Below are positions 18,391 to 27,732 of a DNA stretch of 38,320 nucleotides, one piece after another. Each line of letters opens with the position of its first letter. Position 1 is the stretch's first letter. The DNA lies in contig JAGAMA010000011.1 in NCBI GenBank assembly GCA_017624955.1, positions 1 to 38,320 of the forward strand. The letters run 5' to 3'. The DNA comes from Alistipes sp. (lineage in GTDB: Bacteria; Bacteroidota; Bacteroidia; Bacteroidales; Rikenellaceae). A program made the translations under genes and the position numbers. The notes under the pieces were generated by a model. The model was not told where the DNA came from. It saw nothing but the letters and a program-made list of their open reading frames with translations, and made no database searches.

Positions 18391-18470
18391 GCTAAAGGGT
18401 ATTAAAGGTTGCTAATGGCGATTAAAGATTGCTTTAGTAGCCTTTAGTTTTCTTTAACTCCCTTTATGAT
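18391..18470. repeat. Decamer CTAAAGG array D, forward then inverted
   Basis: Units are GCTAAAGGGT, ATTAAAGGTT, GCTAATGGCG, ATTAAAGATT, then GCTTTAGTAG, CCTTTAGTTT, TCTTTAACTC and CCTTTATGAT. The inverted half is followed by nine T (18476-18484). Here the palindrome could therefore act as a second terminator before the suf promoter. Confidence 0.75.
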
Positions 18471-18482
18471 CGCTCTTTTTTT

Positions 18483-18515
18483 TTATTGCTAAAGCAATAA
18501 ATTTCATTATCTTTG
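18483..18515 (+). promoter_or_regulatory. suf operon promoter with overlapping inverted repeat
   Basis: TTG (18486-18488) and TATCTTTG (18508-18515) are 19 bases apart, a full match to the Bacteroidetes promoter consensus. TTATTGCT/AGCAATAA (18483-18500) is a perfect 8-bp inverted repeat with a 2-base centre that covers the -33 element and the first half of the spacer. That is a natural place for a repressor site. The regulator is unknown. Confidence 0.72.
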
Positions 18516-18544
18516 CATGATATAGTGACTATAGCGTGACTACT

Positions 18545-19993
18545 ATGGCAGAAAAGAACGAAAAAGAGATATTGCAAGACCTTACGGGCGAGGAGTATAA
18601 GTACGGCTTCACGACCGATATCGAGACCGAACTGATCGAAAAGGGCCTCTCGGAGGAGGTGGTACGCCTCATCTCCGAGAAGAAGGGCGAGCCGGAGTGG
18701 ATGACCGAGCGTCGCCTAGAGGCTTACCGCTATTGGCTGACCCTGGAGCACCCGACCTGGGCGCACCTCGATATTCCCGAGATCGACTTCCAGGATATCA
18801 TCTACTACGCCGCCCCGAAGCCCAAGAAGCAGCTGGGTTCGATGGACGAGGTGGATCCCGAGCTGAAGCGCACCTTCGACAAGTTGGGTATTCCGCTCGA
18901 GGAGCAGATGGCTCTGGCGGGTGTAGCGGTGGATGCCGTGATGGACTCCGTGTCGGTGAAGACCACCTTCCGCGAGACACTCAAGGAGAAGGGGATCATC
19001 TTCTGCTCGATCTCCGAGGCGATCAAGGAGCACCCCGAGTTGGTGAAAAAGTATTTGGGCAGTGTTGTGCCCTACAAGGATAACTTCTATGCGGCACTCA
19101 ACGCGGCTGTCTTCTCCGATGGCTCGTTCTGCTACATCCCCAAGGGGGTACGTTGCCCGATGGAGCTTTCGACCTACTTCCGCATCAATGCGGCAGGCAC
19201 GGGTCAGTTTGAGCGTACGCTCATCGTAGCCGATGAGGGGGCTTATGTGAGCTACCTGGAGGGCTGCACCGCCCCGCAGCGCGACGAGAACCAGCTGCAC
19301 GCCGCCGTGGTGGAGATCGTCGTGGAGCGGGATGCCGAGGTGAAATACTCGACGGTGCAGAATTGGTATCCGGGCGACAAGGAGGGCAAGGGCGGTATCT
19401 ATAACTTCGTCACGAAGCGTGGCCTTTGCCGCGAGAATGGCCGTCTGTCGTGGACGCAGGTCGAGACCGGCTCGGCCATCACCTGGAAATATCCGAGCTG
19501 TGTGCTCCTGGGCGATAACTCGGTAGGCGAGTTCTACTCGGTGGCCATGACCAACAACTTCCAGCAGGCCGATACGGGTACGAAGATGATCCATATCGGC
19601 AAGAATACCCGTTCGCGCATCGTCTCGAAGGGTATCTCGGCCGGTAAGAGCCAGAATGCCTACCGTGGCCTGGTGCGCGTGAATCCGGGTGCGGAGAATG
19701 CCCGCAACTACTCGCAGTGCGACTCGCTCTTGATTGGCGATCAGTGCGGAGCGCACACCTTCCCCGTGGTGGATTGCCGCAACCGCACGGCGATTCTGGA
19801 GCACGAGGCGACCACCTCGAAGATTTCGGATGACCAACTCTTCTACTGCAACCAGCGCGGCCTGACGACCGAGGATGCCGTGGGGTTGATCGTAAACGGC
19901 TATGCCCGCGAGGTGCTGGCCAAGCTCCCCATGGAGTTTGCTGTTGAGGCGCAAAAGCTCCTGGCATTGCAGTTGGAGGGTAGTGTAGGTTAG
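18545..19993 (+). CDS. sufB: Fe-S cluster scaffold subunit SufB
   Basis: The 482-residue protein is the main scaffold of the SufBCD complex, on which sulfur from SufS and iron are assembled in the cytoplasm. The sequence is unmistakable Suf[21 protein letters not shown], then [20 protein letters not shown], and near the end [20 protein letters not shown] and [20 protein letters not shown]. The ATG at 18545 (MAEKNEKE) is preferred over the in-frame GTG at 18536, which would leave a 5' leader of only about 14 bases after the mapped promoter. It opens the sufBCDS operon. Confidence 0.95.
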   Translation: MAEKNEKEILQDLTGEEYKYGFTTDIETELIEKGLSEEVVRLISEKKGEPEWMTERRLEAYRYWLTLEHPTWAHLDIPEIDFQDIIYYAAPKPKKQLGSMDEVDPELKRTFDKLGIPLEEQMALAGVAVDAVMDSVSVKTTFRETLKEKGIIFCSISEAIKEHPELVKKYLGSVVPYKDNFYAALNAAVFSDGSFCYIPKGVRCPMELSTYFRINAAGTGQFERTLIVADEGAYVSYLEGCTAPQRDENQLHAAVVEIVVERDAEVKYSTVQNWYPGDKEGKGGIYNFVTKRGLCRENGRLSWTQVETGSAITWKYPSCVLLGDNSVGEFYSVAMTNNFQQADTGTKMIHIGKNTRSRIVSKGISAGKSQNAYRGLVRVNPGAENARNYSQCDSLLIGDQCGAHTFPVVDCRNRTAILEHEATTSKISDDQLFYCNQRGLTTEDAVGLIVNGYAREVLAKLPMEFAVEAQKLLALQLEGSVG

Positions 19994-20051
19994 GGAATTG
20001 AATCCGAAAGATAAAATATTGAACCGAAAAGATAAAAAATAAAATCGATAT

Positions 20052-20804
20052 ATGTTAAAGGTTAAAAATTTGCACGCAACGGTCGATGGCAAGGAGATTC
20101 TTCGCGGCATCAACCTGGAGGTGAAGGCGGGCGAGGTGCACGCCATCATGGGCCCCAACGGATCGGGTAAATCGACCCTGGCTTCGGTCTTGGCAGGTAA
20201 CGAGAAGTTTACCGTCACGGAGGGCGAAGTGGAGTTCGAGGGGCAGAACCTGCTCGAAAGTTCGATCGAGGATCGTGCCCGCATGGGTCTCTTCCTTGGC
20301 TTCCAGTATCCGGTCGAGATTCCGGGTGTGACGATGGCCAACTTCATGAAGATTGCCGTCAATGAGCAGCGCAAATTCCGGGGCGAGAAGCTGCTGACGG
20401 CTGCCGAATTCCTGAAGCTCATGCGCGAGAAGGCGAAGGTCGTGGAGCTCGATACGAAGCTCACATCGCGTGCCGTGAACGAGGGTTTCTCGGGTGGCGA
20501 GAAGAAGAAGAACGAGATCTTCCAGATGGCGATGCTCGATCCGAAGTTGGCGATTCTGGACGAGACCGATTCGGGTCTTGATATCGATGCCCTGCGCATC
20601 GTGGCTACGGGTGTGACGAAGCTCCACACCGATAAGAACGCTACGGTGGTAATTACCCACTATCAGCGCCTGTTGGATTACATTGTGCCCGACTATGTGC
20701 ATGTCCTCTACAAGGGCCGCATCATCTATACGGGCGATAAGTCGCTGGCCCTGAAGCTCGAGAAGGAGGGCTACGATTGGTTGATTAACGACTATAAAGA
20801 GTAG
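20052..20804 (+). CDS. sufC: Fe-S assembly ATPase SufC
   Basis: The 250-residue ABC-type ATPase energises the SufBD scaffold. Walker A is GPNGSGKST at residues 34-42. The signature loop reads FSGGEKKKNE, the SufC version of LSGGQ, followed by Walker B LAILDETDSGLD. There are no membrane segments, as expected for SufC and unlike a transporter. It lies 58 bases after sufB and 5 bases before sufD. Confidence 0.96.
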   Translation: MLKVKNLHATVDGKEILRGINLEVKAGEVHAIMGPNGSGKSTLASVLAGNEKFTVTEGEVEFEGQNLLESSIEDRARMGLFLGFQYPVEIPGVTMANFMKIAVNEQRKFRGEKLLTAAEFLKLMREKAKVVELDTKLTSRAVNEGFSGGEKKKNEIFQMAMLDPKLAILDETDSGLDIDALRIVATGVTKLHTDKNATVVITHYQRLLDYIVPDYVHVLYKGRIIYTGDKSLALKLEKEGYDWLINDYKE

Positions 20805-20809
20805 CAGGG

Positions 20810-21628
20810 ATGGAGTTACGCGAATTAATCCGCGAGTGGCCGTGTGTGAAGGAGCAGTGGCTGGTTGCAGGGCGTGAGGAGCGTCCGCAGGTGGCCCTTG
20901 ACCCCGAGCACCTGAGCGTGGAGCTGACGGCGGGTGCCGAGGCGCACCTTGTCTTGCTCTACACCGCTCCGCGCACCTCCGAGGTAAAGATTCACCTCGC
21001 CGAGGGGGCTGCACTGACCGTCAATCTCCTCTTTACGGCCGAGGCCTTTACGTCGGTCGTGATCGATCAGGATGCGACGAGTCGCCTGCAGCTGACCTCC
21101 GTGGAGCTTGGCTCGGCCAATGCCGCCTATACGGTCAATCTGCGTGGCGCGGATGCCGAGAGCTGTGTGAACGGTGTTTTCCTCACGGGTGGTGAGGAGC
21201 ATGCCGAATTGGCGATTCGCACGAACCACCTTTCGGCCGATTGTCGCAGCCGCTCGATTGCTCGCGGTGTGGCAGGTGGTAAGTCGGTGGGTCGCTTCGA
21301 AGGTATGGTCTATGTGGCCAAGGATGCCCAGCGCACCGATGCCGAGCAGCAGAACCGCAACCTGCTCCTCTCGGAGAAGGCCCGCATTGAGACGATGCCC
21401 CAGCTGGAGATCTACGCCGACGATGTGAAGTGTTCGCACGGCGCTACGGTGGGGCAGATGGACCAGGAGGCCGTCTACTACATGCGCCAGCGTGGTCTGA
21501 ATGAGGTGGAGGCGCGCCGTCTGCAGATTGCAGGCTTTGTGGGCGACCTGGTGATGCACTGTGGCGAGCAGGAGTGCCTTTGTGGGGCGATCCTGGAGCT
21601 GATGGAGGAGAAACTGCGAACGATCTAA
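20810..21628 (+). CDS. sufD: Fe-S assembly subunit SufD, short form
   Basis: The 272-residue protein pairs with SufB and SufC. The beta-helix core and C-terminal SufC-binding part are present: EIYADDVKCSHGATVGQMD carries the conserved Cys-Ser-His segment, followed by YYMRQRGLNEVEARRLQIAG. E. coli SufD has 423 residues, so about 150 residues of the usual N-terminal helical domain are missing. Nothing upstream can restore them, since sufC ends 5 bases before. The gene looks intact in frame, so this is probably a naturally short SufD rather than a wreck. sufS starts 12 bases downstream. Confidence 0.85.
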   Translation: MELRELIREWPCVKEQWLVAGREERPQVALDPEHLSVELTAGAEAHLVLLYTAPRTSEVKIHLAEGAALTVNLLFTAEAFTSVVIDQDATSRLQLTSVELGSANAAYTVNLRGADAESCVNGVFLTGGEEHAELAIRTNHLSADCRSRSIARGVAGGKSVGRFEGMVYVAKDAQRTDAEQQNRNLLLSEKARIETMPQLEIYADDVKCSHGATVGQMDQEAVYYMRQRGLNEVEARRLQIAGFVGDLVMHCGEQECLCGAILELMEEKLRTI

Positions 21629-21640
21629 AGCACGAAAGCG

Positions 21641-22861
21641 ATGTTTGATGTGGAACAAATACGCCGAGCCTTCCCGATCCTTCAACGTGAGGTTTATGGC
21701 CGTCCGCTTATCTACCTCGATAGCGGCGCTACGGCACAGAAACCTGCCGTGGTGATTGATGCGGTGGATCGGCTGCATCGGGAGCTCAATGCCAACATCC
21801 ACCGTGGGGTGCACTACCTCTCGGAGCAGGCTACGGAGCTCTACGAGGAGGCTCGTGGGGAGGTGGCCCGCTTTATCGGAGCCAACGAGAAGGAGGAGAT
21901 TATCTTCACGGCAGGCGCTACGGCCTCGATTAATATGGTGGCCTACGCCTGGAGTGAGCGATTCCTTCAGGCGGGAGATAATATCCTGATCAGCGAGTTG
22001 GAACACCACTCGAACATCGTTCCCTGGCAGTTGGCTGCCGAGCGCAAGGGTGCCGAGATTCGCGTACTGCCCTTTGACGACGAGGGGCGACTGATGATCG
22101 AAAAGCTGCCTGCGCTCATCGACGAGAAGACCAAACTGGTGGCCGTAGCCGAGGCATCGAATACGCTCGGCACGCGCCCTGACCTGAAGCCCATCATCGA
22201 GGCGGCTCACCGCGTGGGGGCTGTCGTTATGGTCGATGGTTGCCAGGGTGTGGTACACGGCAAGACCGATGTCGCGGCGCTCGATTGCGACTTCTACGCC
22301 TTCTCGGGCCATAAACTCTACGGCCCGACGGGTGTCGGTGTCCTCTATGGCAAGCGCGCCCTGCTGGAGGCTATGCCCCCCTTTATGGGTGGTGGCGATA
22401 TGGTCGATCGCGTTTCGTTCGAGAAGACCACCTACGCCCCCGTGCCCCTGAAATTTGAGGCAGGTACGGCCAACTACATCGGTGCCATTGCCCTCAGCGA
22501 GGCGATTCACTTCATCGAAGGCGTGGGGCGTGAGGTCATTGCGGCGCATGAGGAGCAGCTGCTACGCTACGCCACGGAGCGCCTGCAGGCGATCGAGGGG
22601 CTCAGGATTTATGGTACTACACCCAATAAATGTGCCATCCTTTCGTTTAATGTAGAGGGGGTGCATGGCTACGATATGGGCATGATTCTCGACAAGCTGG
22701 GCATCGCCATCCGCACGGGTCAGCATTGCGCCGAGCCGGTGATGAAGCACTTCGGCGTGCAGGGCATGTGTCGCGCCTCGCTGGCGATGTATAACACCGA
22801 GGCGGAGATTGATGCCCTCGTCAAGGGTGTGGAACGTGCCGCGAGGATGCTGCGCGGATAG
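21641..22861 (+). CDS. sufS: Cysteine desulfurase SufS
   Basis: The 406-residue PLP enzyme takes sulfur from cysteine for Fe-S cluster assembly. The PLP-binding lysine is Lys225 in FSGHKLYGPTG. The catalytic cysteine is Cys363 in RTGQHCAEPVM, the RxGxHC form of group II desulfurases. The cofactor-stacking His is in ELEHHSN. It ends the suf operon; the expected sulfur acceptor SufE or SufU is not encoded next to it and must lie elsewhere if present. tmk follows after 45 bases. Confidence 0.94.
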   Translation: MFDVEQIRRAFPILQREVYGRPLIYLDSGATAQKPAVVIDAVDRLHRELNANIHRGVHYLSEQATELYEEARGEVARFIGANEKEEIIFTAGATASINMVAYAWSERFLQAGDNILISELEHHSNIVPWQLAAERKGAEIRVLPFDDEGRLMIEKLPALIDEKTKLVAVAEASNTLGTRPDLKPIIEAAHRVGAVVMVDGCQGVVHGKTDVAALDCDFYAFSGHKLYGPTGVGVLYGKRALLEAMPPFMGGGDMVDRVSFEKTTYAPVPLKFEAGTANYIGAIALSEAIHFIEGVGREVIAAHEEQLLRYATERLQAIEGLRIYGTTPNKCAILSFNVEGVHGYDMGMILDKLGIAIRTGQHCAEPVMKHFGVQGMCRASLAMYNTEAEIDALVKGVERAARMLRG

Positions 22862-22906
22862 CCCGAAAAAAGAAGAAACAAACGAACCCAAATATACTTT
22901 CGCAAG

Positions 22907-23584
22907 ATGTTTATCGTACTCGAAGGATTGGACGGTGCGGGTAAATCGACCCAAATCAAGCGCCTCACGCGCCTCTTTGAGGAGCGCGGACAGGAGTGCG
23001 CCTACCTGCACTTTCCCCGTTTCGATGCCCCTGTTTACGGGGAGCTGATTGCCCGCTTCCTGCGTGGCGAGTTCGGTTCGGCCTCAGAGGTCGATCCCTA
23101 CCTCGTGGCGCTGATCTATGCCGGTGACCGTGCCGATGCCGGCGCGATGATTCGACGTTGGCTCGATGAAGGGAAGGTGGTGATCCTGGATCGCTACCTC
23201 TACTCGAATGTCGGCTACCAGTGTGCCAAGCTCCCCGAGGGCGAGGAGCGTGATCGGCTCATGCAGTGGATCCTCGACCTGGAGTATGGCTATCATCGCA
23301 TCCCGAAGCCCGATTTGTCGCTCTTTTTGGATGTCCCCTTCTCGTTCACGGCGCGTAAGCTCAGCGAGCAGCGCGAGGGCGAGGACCGCGACTACCTGCA
23401 GGGGGGCAAGGATATCCACGAGGAGTCGCTCACGCTGCAGGAGCGTGTCCGTGAGGTCTACCTGACCTGCGCCGAGCGTTACCAGGACCTCCGCGTAGTG
23501 GATTGCAGCACCGAGCAGGGCGAGATGGCCGACCCCGATACGATCTTCGCGCGAATCGAAACCCTGCTTAACCCCCTCTTGTAA
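22907..23584 (+). CDS. tmk: Thymidylate kinase
   Basis: The 225-residue enzyme phosphorylates dTMP to dTDP. Walker A is EGLDGAGKST (about 6-15), the DRY motif is in LDRYLYSNVGYQ, and the LID-like segment lies around FTARKLSEQREGEDRDYLQG. PDLSLFLDVP is the usual strand before the LID. The length is slightly above the E. coli enzyme (213). The ATG at 22907 is forced by the position of Walker A. It is 3 bases from the next gene, so they are cotranscribed. Confidence 0.9.
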   Translation: MFIVLEGLDGAGKSTQIKRLTRLFEERGQECAYLHFPRFDAPVYGELIARFLRGEFGSASEVDPYLVALIYAGDRADAGAMIRRWLDEGKVVILDRYLYSNVGYQCAKLPEGEERDRLMQWILDLEYGYHRIPKPDLSLFLDVPFSFTARKLSEQREGEDRDYLQGGKDIHEESLTLQERVREVYLTCAERYQDLRVVDCSTEQGEMADPDTIFARIETLLNPLL

Positions 23585-23587
23585 CCT

Positions 23588-24697
23588 ATGCGCACGAAAC
23601 GAACCTTCAAAAATATCACGCACCTCTGCCGCGTGATTTTGGCCCTGACGTTTATCTTCTCGGGCTTTGTCAAGACGGTCGATCCGTGGGGCACGGCGCT
23701 CAAGGTGAGCGAGTACCTGACCATCTACGGCTGGGACTCGTTGCAGGAGTATGTGATGCCCTTCTCGATCTGGTTGTGCGGCGCGGAGCTGATGATGGGT
23801 CTGATGCTGCTGTTCAAGGTGCGCATCCGCCTCATCTCGATCTTTGCCGTCTGCTCGATGCTGATCTTCACGACGATCACCTTCCTAAGCGCTACGGTAC
23901 TCCCCGTGGAGGATTGCGGCTGCTTTGGCGAGGCGATGAAGCTGACCCCCTGGGAGACCTTCCTCAAGAACCTCTGCCTGTTGCCGATGGCTGTGGTGGT
24001 CTGGTGGCGCTACCGCCCCGACCGCATCTTCTCCTTCTCGAAGTTGGAGCTGATGCTGACCGTGGTCTTCTTCTCGGTGGCCATGGGGCTGGGTACTTAC
24101 TGCTACAACCACCTGCCCGTGATCGACTTCCTGCCCTATAAGGTAGGCACGAACATCCACGAGGCGATGCTTGCCGAGCAGCGCGCCCAGGATGAGGAGG
24201 TGGAGACACTGCTCGTCTATCGCAACCGCAAGAATGGTCGTCTGAAGGAGTTCCGCCTCGAGGATACCGAGTGGCAGGATGAAACGAAGTGGGAGTGGGT
24301 CGAGACCCGCACCGAGAGTGAGCACAATGTGGTCAAGGCGATGATCAGCGAGTTCGCCGTTCACAATGCCGAGGGCGATGCTACCGCGCAGCTGCTGAAC
24401 CACTCGGGGCGGCTCTATATGATCTGTATGACCGATCCGGAGAGTGCTCCGACGGCCTGCTCGAATCGTCTGAATAACCTCGTTCAGCAAGCCATCATGC
24501 AGGGTCATTTCGTGGTGCTGCTTACGCCCGATCCGCTCTATGAGCAGGTCAATGCCTCGATGGGCGGCCTGATGGTGCCCTGCTTCAATATCGATGCCTC
24601 GACGATGAAGACCATGCTGCGTGCTCATGATGGTGTGGTGGTACTCGAAGATGGGGTAATCGTGGCCAAATACAACTGCCGCGATGCCCGCCTCTAA
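23588..24697 (+). CDS. DoxX/MauE-like membrane protein (BT_3928-like)
   Basis: The 369-residue protein has four or five hydrophobic helices in the first 190 residues, among them VILALTFIFSGFVKTVDPWG (the DoxX-like start) and LISIFAVCSMLIFTTITFLS. Between helices lies LPVEDCGCFGEAMKLTPWET, the CxCFG signature seen in DoxX/MauE-type proteins. A soluble domain of about 180 residues follows, probably facing the periplasm. The MauE branch is linked to disulfide or redox maturation, but no substrate can be named here. The family label is from recall of Bacteroides annotation. Spacing of 3 bases to tmk suggests one transcript. Confidence 0.72.
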   Translation: MRTKRTFKNITHLCRVILALTFIFSGFVKTVDPWGTALKVSEYLTIYGWDSLQEYVMPFSIWLCGAELMMGLMLLFKVRIRLISIFAVCSMLIFTTITFLSATVLPVEDCGCFGEAMKLTPWETFLKNLCLLPMAVVVWWRYRPDRIFSFSKLELMLTVVFFSVAMGLGTYCYNHLPVIDFLPYKVGTNIHEAMLAEQRAQDEEVETLLVYRNRKNGRLKEFRLEDTEWQDETKWEWVETRTESEHNVVKAMISEFAVHNAEGDATAQLLNHSGRLYMICMTDPESAPTACSNRLNNLVQQAIMQGHFVVLLTPDPLYEQVNASMGGLMVPCFNIDASTMKTMLRAHDGVVVLEDGVIVAKYNCRDARL

Positions 24698-24738
24698 GGG
24701 TTGCCCGATTGAGGTTTAGTTAACTATCCGAAAATTAA

Positions 24739-27732
24739 ATGTATATGCGAAATATAGCGCTACTTGTGTGGGGGATGTTGCTTGCCCTCACGGCCTCGGC
24801 CCAGGTGTCCGAAGAGGCCGAAAAGGCGCTTTTGCGCGGTCGCCAACTCTACGAATTTGGTCGCTGGAGCGATGCCCGCCACGCCTTCCGCGAGGCGCAA
24901 CAACGCACGCCGCAAGGCGCGGAGGCGCAGCGCGAGGAGATCGACTACTACCTCTCGGCCCTCAGCGTGGAGCTGGGTGCGGAGGATGCCGATCGGGTGT
25001 TGGAGGAGTTTATGCGCCGCTACCCGAACTCGACCTTCGGCAACCAGGTGCGCTATGCTCTCGGCTCGTACTATTGTGCCGAGGGGGATATGCAGAAGGC
25101 GCGCCACTACTTCTCGCAGTGTGCCTATGCGGCGCTGAGCAATGCCGAGCAGGAGCGCCACAATATCCGCATGGGCTATGTTGCCTTCTCGGAGGGAAAT
25201 TTCCGCGAGGCTTATGCCTACTTCGACCGCATCGAGGCCAGGAGCGAACTCTCGGACCACGCGACCTACTACCGTGCCTACATCGACTATGTGGAGGGGC
25301 GTAATGCCGAGGCCAAGCGCCGCTTTACGCAATTGAAGAGCTCCTCGGCTTACGGGGAGTTGGTTCCTTACTACCTGCTGCAAATCGAGTTCCGCGAGGG
25401 TAACTACCGCTATGTCGTGGAGCATGGCGAGGCACTCGCTGCGAAGGCTGTGCCCGAACGCCGTGCCGAATTGGAGCGCGTGATGGCCGAGTCGTGGTTC
25501 CACCTCGACGACTATAACCGCACACTTCACCACCTGGAGGGGTATACCCAGGCCGGTGGCAAGCTCGATCGTGACGGCGCATACCTCCGAGGCTTCTCGC
25601 TCTACCGCCTTACGCGCTATGCCGAGGCCGAGTCGTGGTTGCGCCAGGCTTGTGGCCCGCAGGATGCCCTGACACAGAATGCCTCTTACCACCTGGCCGA
25701 TTGCTACCTCCGCCTGGGGCGGAAGGAGCAGGCGCAGCAGGCCTTTGCCATGGCTACGGACCACACGCTCGATAAGACGATTGCCGAGGATGCCCTCTTT
25801 AACTGTGCCAAGCTGCAGTATGAGCTGGGTGGTGGCCTCTTCAACGGAGCTATCCACCTCCTGAATCGTTACTTGAAGATGTACCCCCGATCTTCGCGTC
25901 GCGAGGAGGCGCATACGTTGCTCATCGCCGCCTACTACAATTCGCGTGACTACGATGCCGCCTACCGCGCCATCAAGGCGATGCCTTCGGCCGATGCCGA
26001 GTTGCGTACCGCCCTGCAGAAGATCACCTACTTCCGTGCTTTGGAGGCCTACAAGGCGGGACAGATGAGTGCTGCCCGCTCGGCCCTCAATGAGTCGGTG
26101 CAGCTCGGTGTGTCGCCCCGCTATACCGCCCTGAGCCAATTCTGGCAGGGTGAGATTGCCTACTCGGAGGGGGATTTCGGCTTGGCCGAAACGAAATTCG
26201 ACAGCTTCCTGAAACGTGCTCCGCGCAGTGAGCGGGAGTATGCGCTGGCCTGGTACAACCTCGGCTACACGCACTTCCAGCGTGAGCAGATGCCGAAGGC
26301 CGAGGAGGCTTTCAAGCAGTTTGTTGCGCTTTATGCCACGCGCGATCACTATCGGGGCGATGCCCTGAACCGCCTGGGCGATGTGGCCTACTCGGAGCGC
26401 CGTTTCGACGATGCGCTGATTCGCTACAACCAGTCGATTGCCGTGGGTGGTACGCCACAACACTACGCGGCCTACAAACGTGCCATCACGCTCGGCATTC
26501 TGGGTCGTACGAGCGAGAAACAGCAGGCTCTGCAGCAGATCGTGCAGCGTGGGGTGGGGGATCACCTCGAGGAGGCACACTACGAGTTGGCCCGTACCTG
26601 CATCGTGCAGGAGAAGTATAGCGAGGGTGCAGCCCACCTGGAGCGCTTCGTGAAGCGCTATCCCGCCTCTTCACGCCGTGCACAGGCCTATGCCGACCTG
26701 GGTCTTTCGTACCTGAATATGGGCCAAAAGGAGCGTTCACTGGCTGCCTACAACGAGGTGGTACGCTCCGCTCCGCAGTCGGCCGAGGCGCGTGAGGCGA
26801 TGCAGGGTATCCGCGACCTCTATGTCTCGGAGGGTAACGTGGATGGTTACTTCGCCTATGCCGAACGGGTAGGTGTCGAAACCGACCTCTCGGCTTTGGC
26901 GCGTGACTCGCTCTCGTTCGCGGCAGCCCAAACGCTCTACCTCAAGGATGATCGTGCCACGGATGCCGAGCGATCGCTGCGTAGTTACCTCAAGAGTTAT
27001 CCCAACGGCTCGTATCGTGTCGATGCCCTCTACTACCTCTCGACACTCTATCTGCAGCGCGAGAGCAAGGCGGATGCCATCGAAACCCTCACGGAGCTGA
27101 CCAACATGGGTAACAACCAATACATGGTCGAGTCGCTCAAGCAACTCACGAAGCTTACGACCGAGGAGGGTCGCCATGCCGAGGCGGCTGCGGCTTACCG
27201 CAAACTCTACGAGGTGGTGACCGCCCCTGCAGAGCGCGAGGCGGCTATGACGGGGTATGTGCGGATGACGATCGTAACGGCCGATCGGGAGGCTATTGCC
27301 GCCATGGCTGCCGACGTGGTAGCGAAGGAGGATGCCGGTGTGACGGCTACGCGTGAGGCGAAGTTTGCCTGGGCCGAGCAGATGCGTGAGGAGGGGCGTG
27401 CGGAGGCTGCCATGCTCCTCTATCGCCAGCTCTCAACCGAGGTACGCACCACGGAGGGCTCGGCGGCGGCCTACTATGTGATCGAACACGACTACGCCAA
27501 CGGCACGGGTAATTTGGATGCAGTTGAGCAGGCGATCTTTGCCTACTCGGAGCAGGGTCCCAAGTCCTACTTCCTGGCCAAGGCCTACCTGCTGTTGGGT
27601 GATCTCTATTTGAAGAAGAACGACCTGTTCCAGGCGCGCGCTACGTTCCAGAGCATCGTGGATGGCTACTCGCCCCAGGATGACGGTATTGTGGAGGAGG
27701 CGCGTCAGCGAATTGCTAACTTAAGTGAATGA
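24739..27732 (+). CDS. Large exported TPR protein
   Basis: The 997-residue protein has a signal peptide (MYMRNIALLVWGMLLALTASAQ), followed by tetratricopeptide-like helix pairs over almost its whole length. Examples are ALLRGRQLYEFGRWSDARHA at the start, LAWYNLGYTHFQREQMPKAE in the middle and LAKAYLLLGDLYLKKNDLFQ near the end. It is expected in the periplasm. An alternative start lies two codons in (MRNIALL). Its TGA overlaps the ATG of the following barrel gene (ATGA, 27729-27732), so the two are translationally coupled and probably work together. The arrangement suggests a periplasmic partner to an outer-membrane barrel; the role is unknown. Confidence 0.82.
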   Translation: MYMRNIALLVWGMLLALTASAQVSEEAEKALLRGRQLYEFGRWSDARHAFREAQQRTPQGAEAQREEIDYYLSALSVELGAEDADRVLEEFMRRYPNSTFGNQVRYALGSYYCAEGDMQKARHYFSQCAYAALSNAEQERHNIRMGYVAFSEGNFREAYAYFDRIEARSELSDHATYYRAYIDYVEGRNAEAKRRFTQLKSSSAYGELVPYYLLQIEFREGNYRYVVEHGEALAAKAVPERRAELERVMAESWFHLDDYNRTLHHLEGYTQAGGKLDRDGAYLRGFSLYRLTRYAEAESWLRQACGPQDALTQNASYHLADCYLRLGRKEQAQQAFAMATDHTLDKTIAEDALFNCAKLQYELGGGLFNGAIHLLNRYLKMYPRSSRREEAHTLLIAAYYNSRDYDAAYRAIKAMPSADAELRTALQKITYFRALEAYKAGQMSAARSALNESVQLGVSPRYTALSQFWQGEIAYSEGDFGLAETKFDSFLKRAPRSEREYALAWYNLGYTHFQREQMPKAEEAFKQFVALYATRDHYRGDALNRLGDVAYSERRFDDALIRYNQSIAVGGTPQHYAAYKRAITLGILGRTSEKQQALQQIVQRGVGDHLEEAHYELARTCIVQEKYSEGAAHLERFVKRYPASSRRAQAYADLGLSYLNMGQKERSLAAYNEVVRSAPQSAEAREAMQGIRDLYVSEGNVDGYFAYAERVGVETDLSALARDSLSFAAAQTLYLKDDRATDAERSLRSYLKSYPNGSYRVDALYYLSTLYLQRESKADAIETLTELTNMGNNQYMVESLKQLTKLTTEEGRHAEAAAAYRKLYEVVTAPAEREAAMTGYVRMTIVTADREAIAAMAADVVAKEDAGVTATREAKFAWAEQMREEGRAEAAMLLYRQLSTEVRTTEGSAAAYYVIEHDYANGTGNLDAVEQAIFAYSEQGPKSYFLAKAYLLLGDLYLKKNDLFQARATFQSIVDGYSPQDDGIVEEARQRIANLSE

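Noticed and set aside
22891-22906. Promoter (TACTTTCG) just before tmk
   Set aside because: It deviates from TAnnTTTG and would start transcription at or after the tmk ATG. Read-through from the suf operon is simpler.
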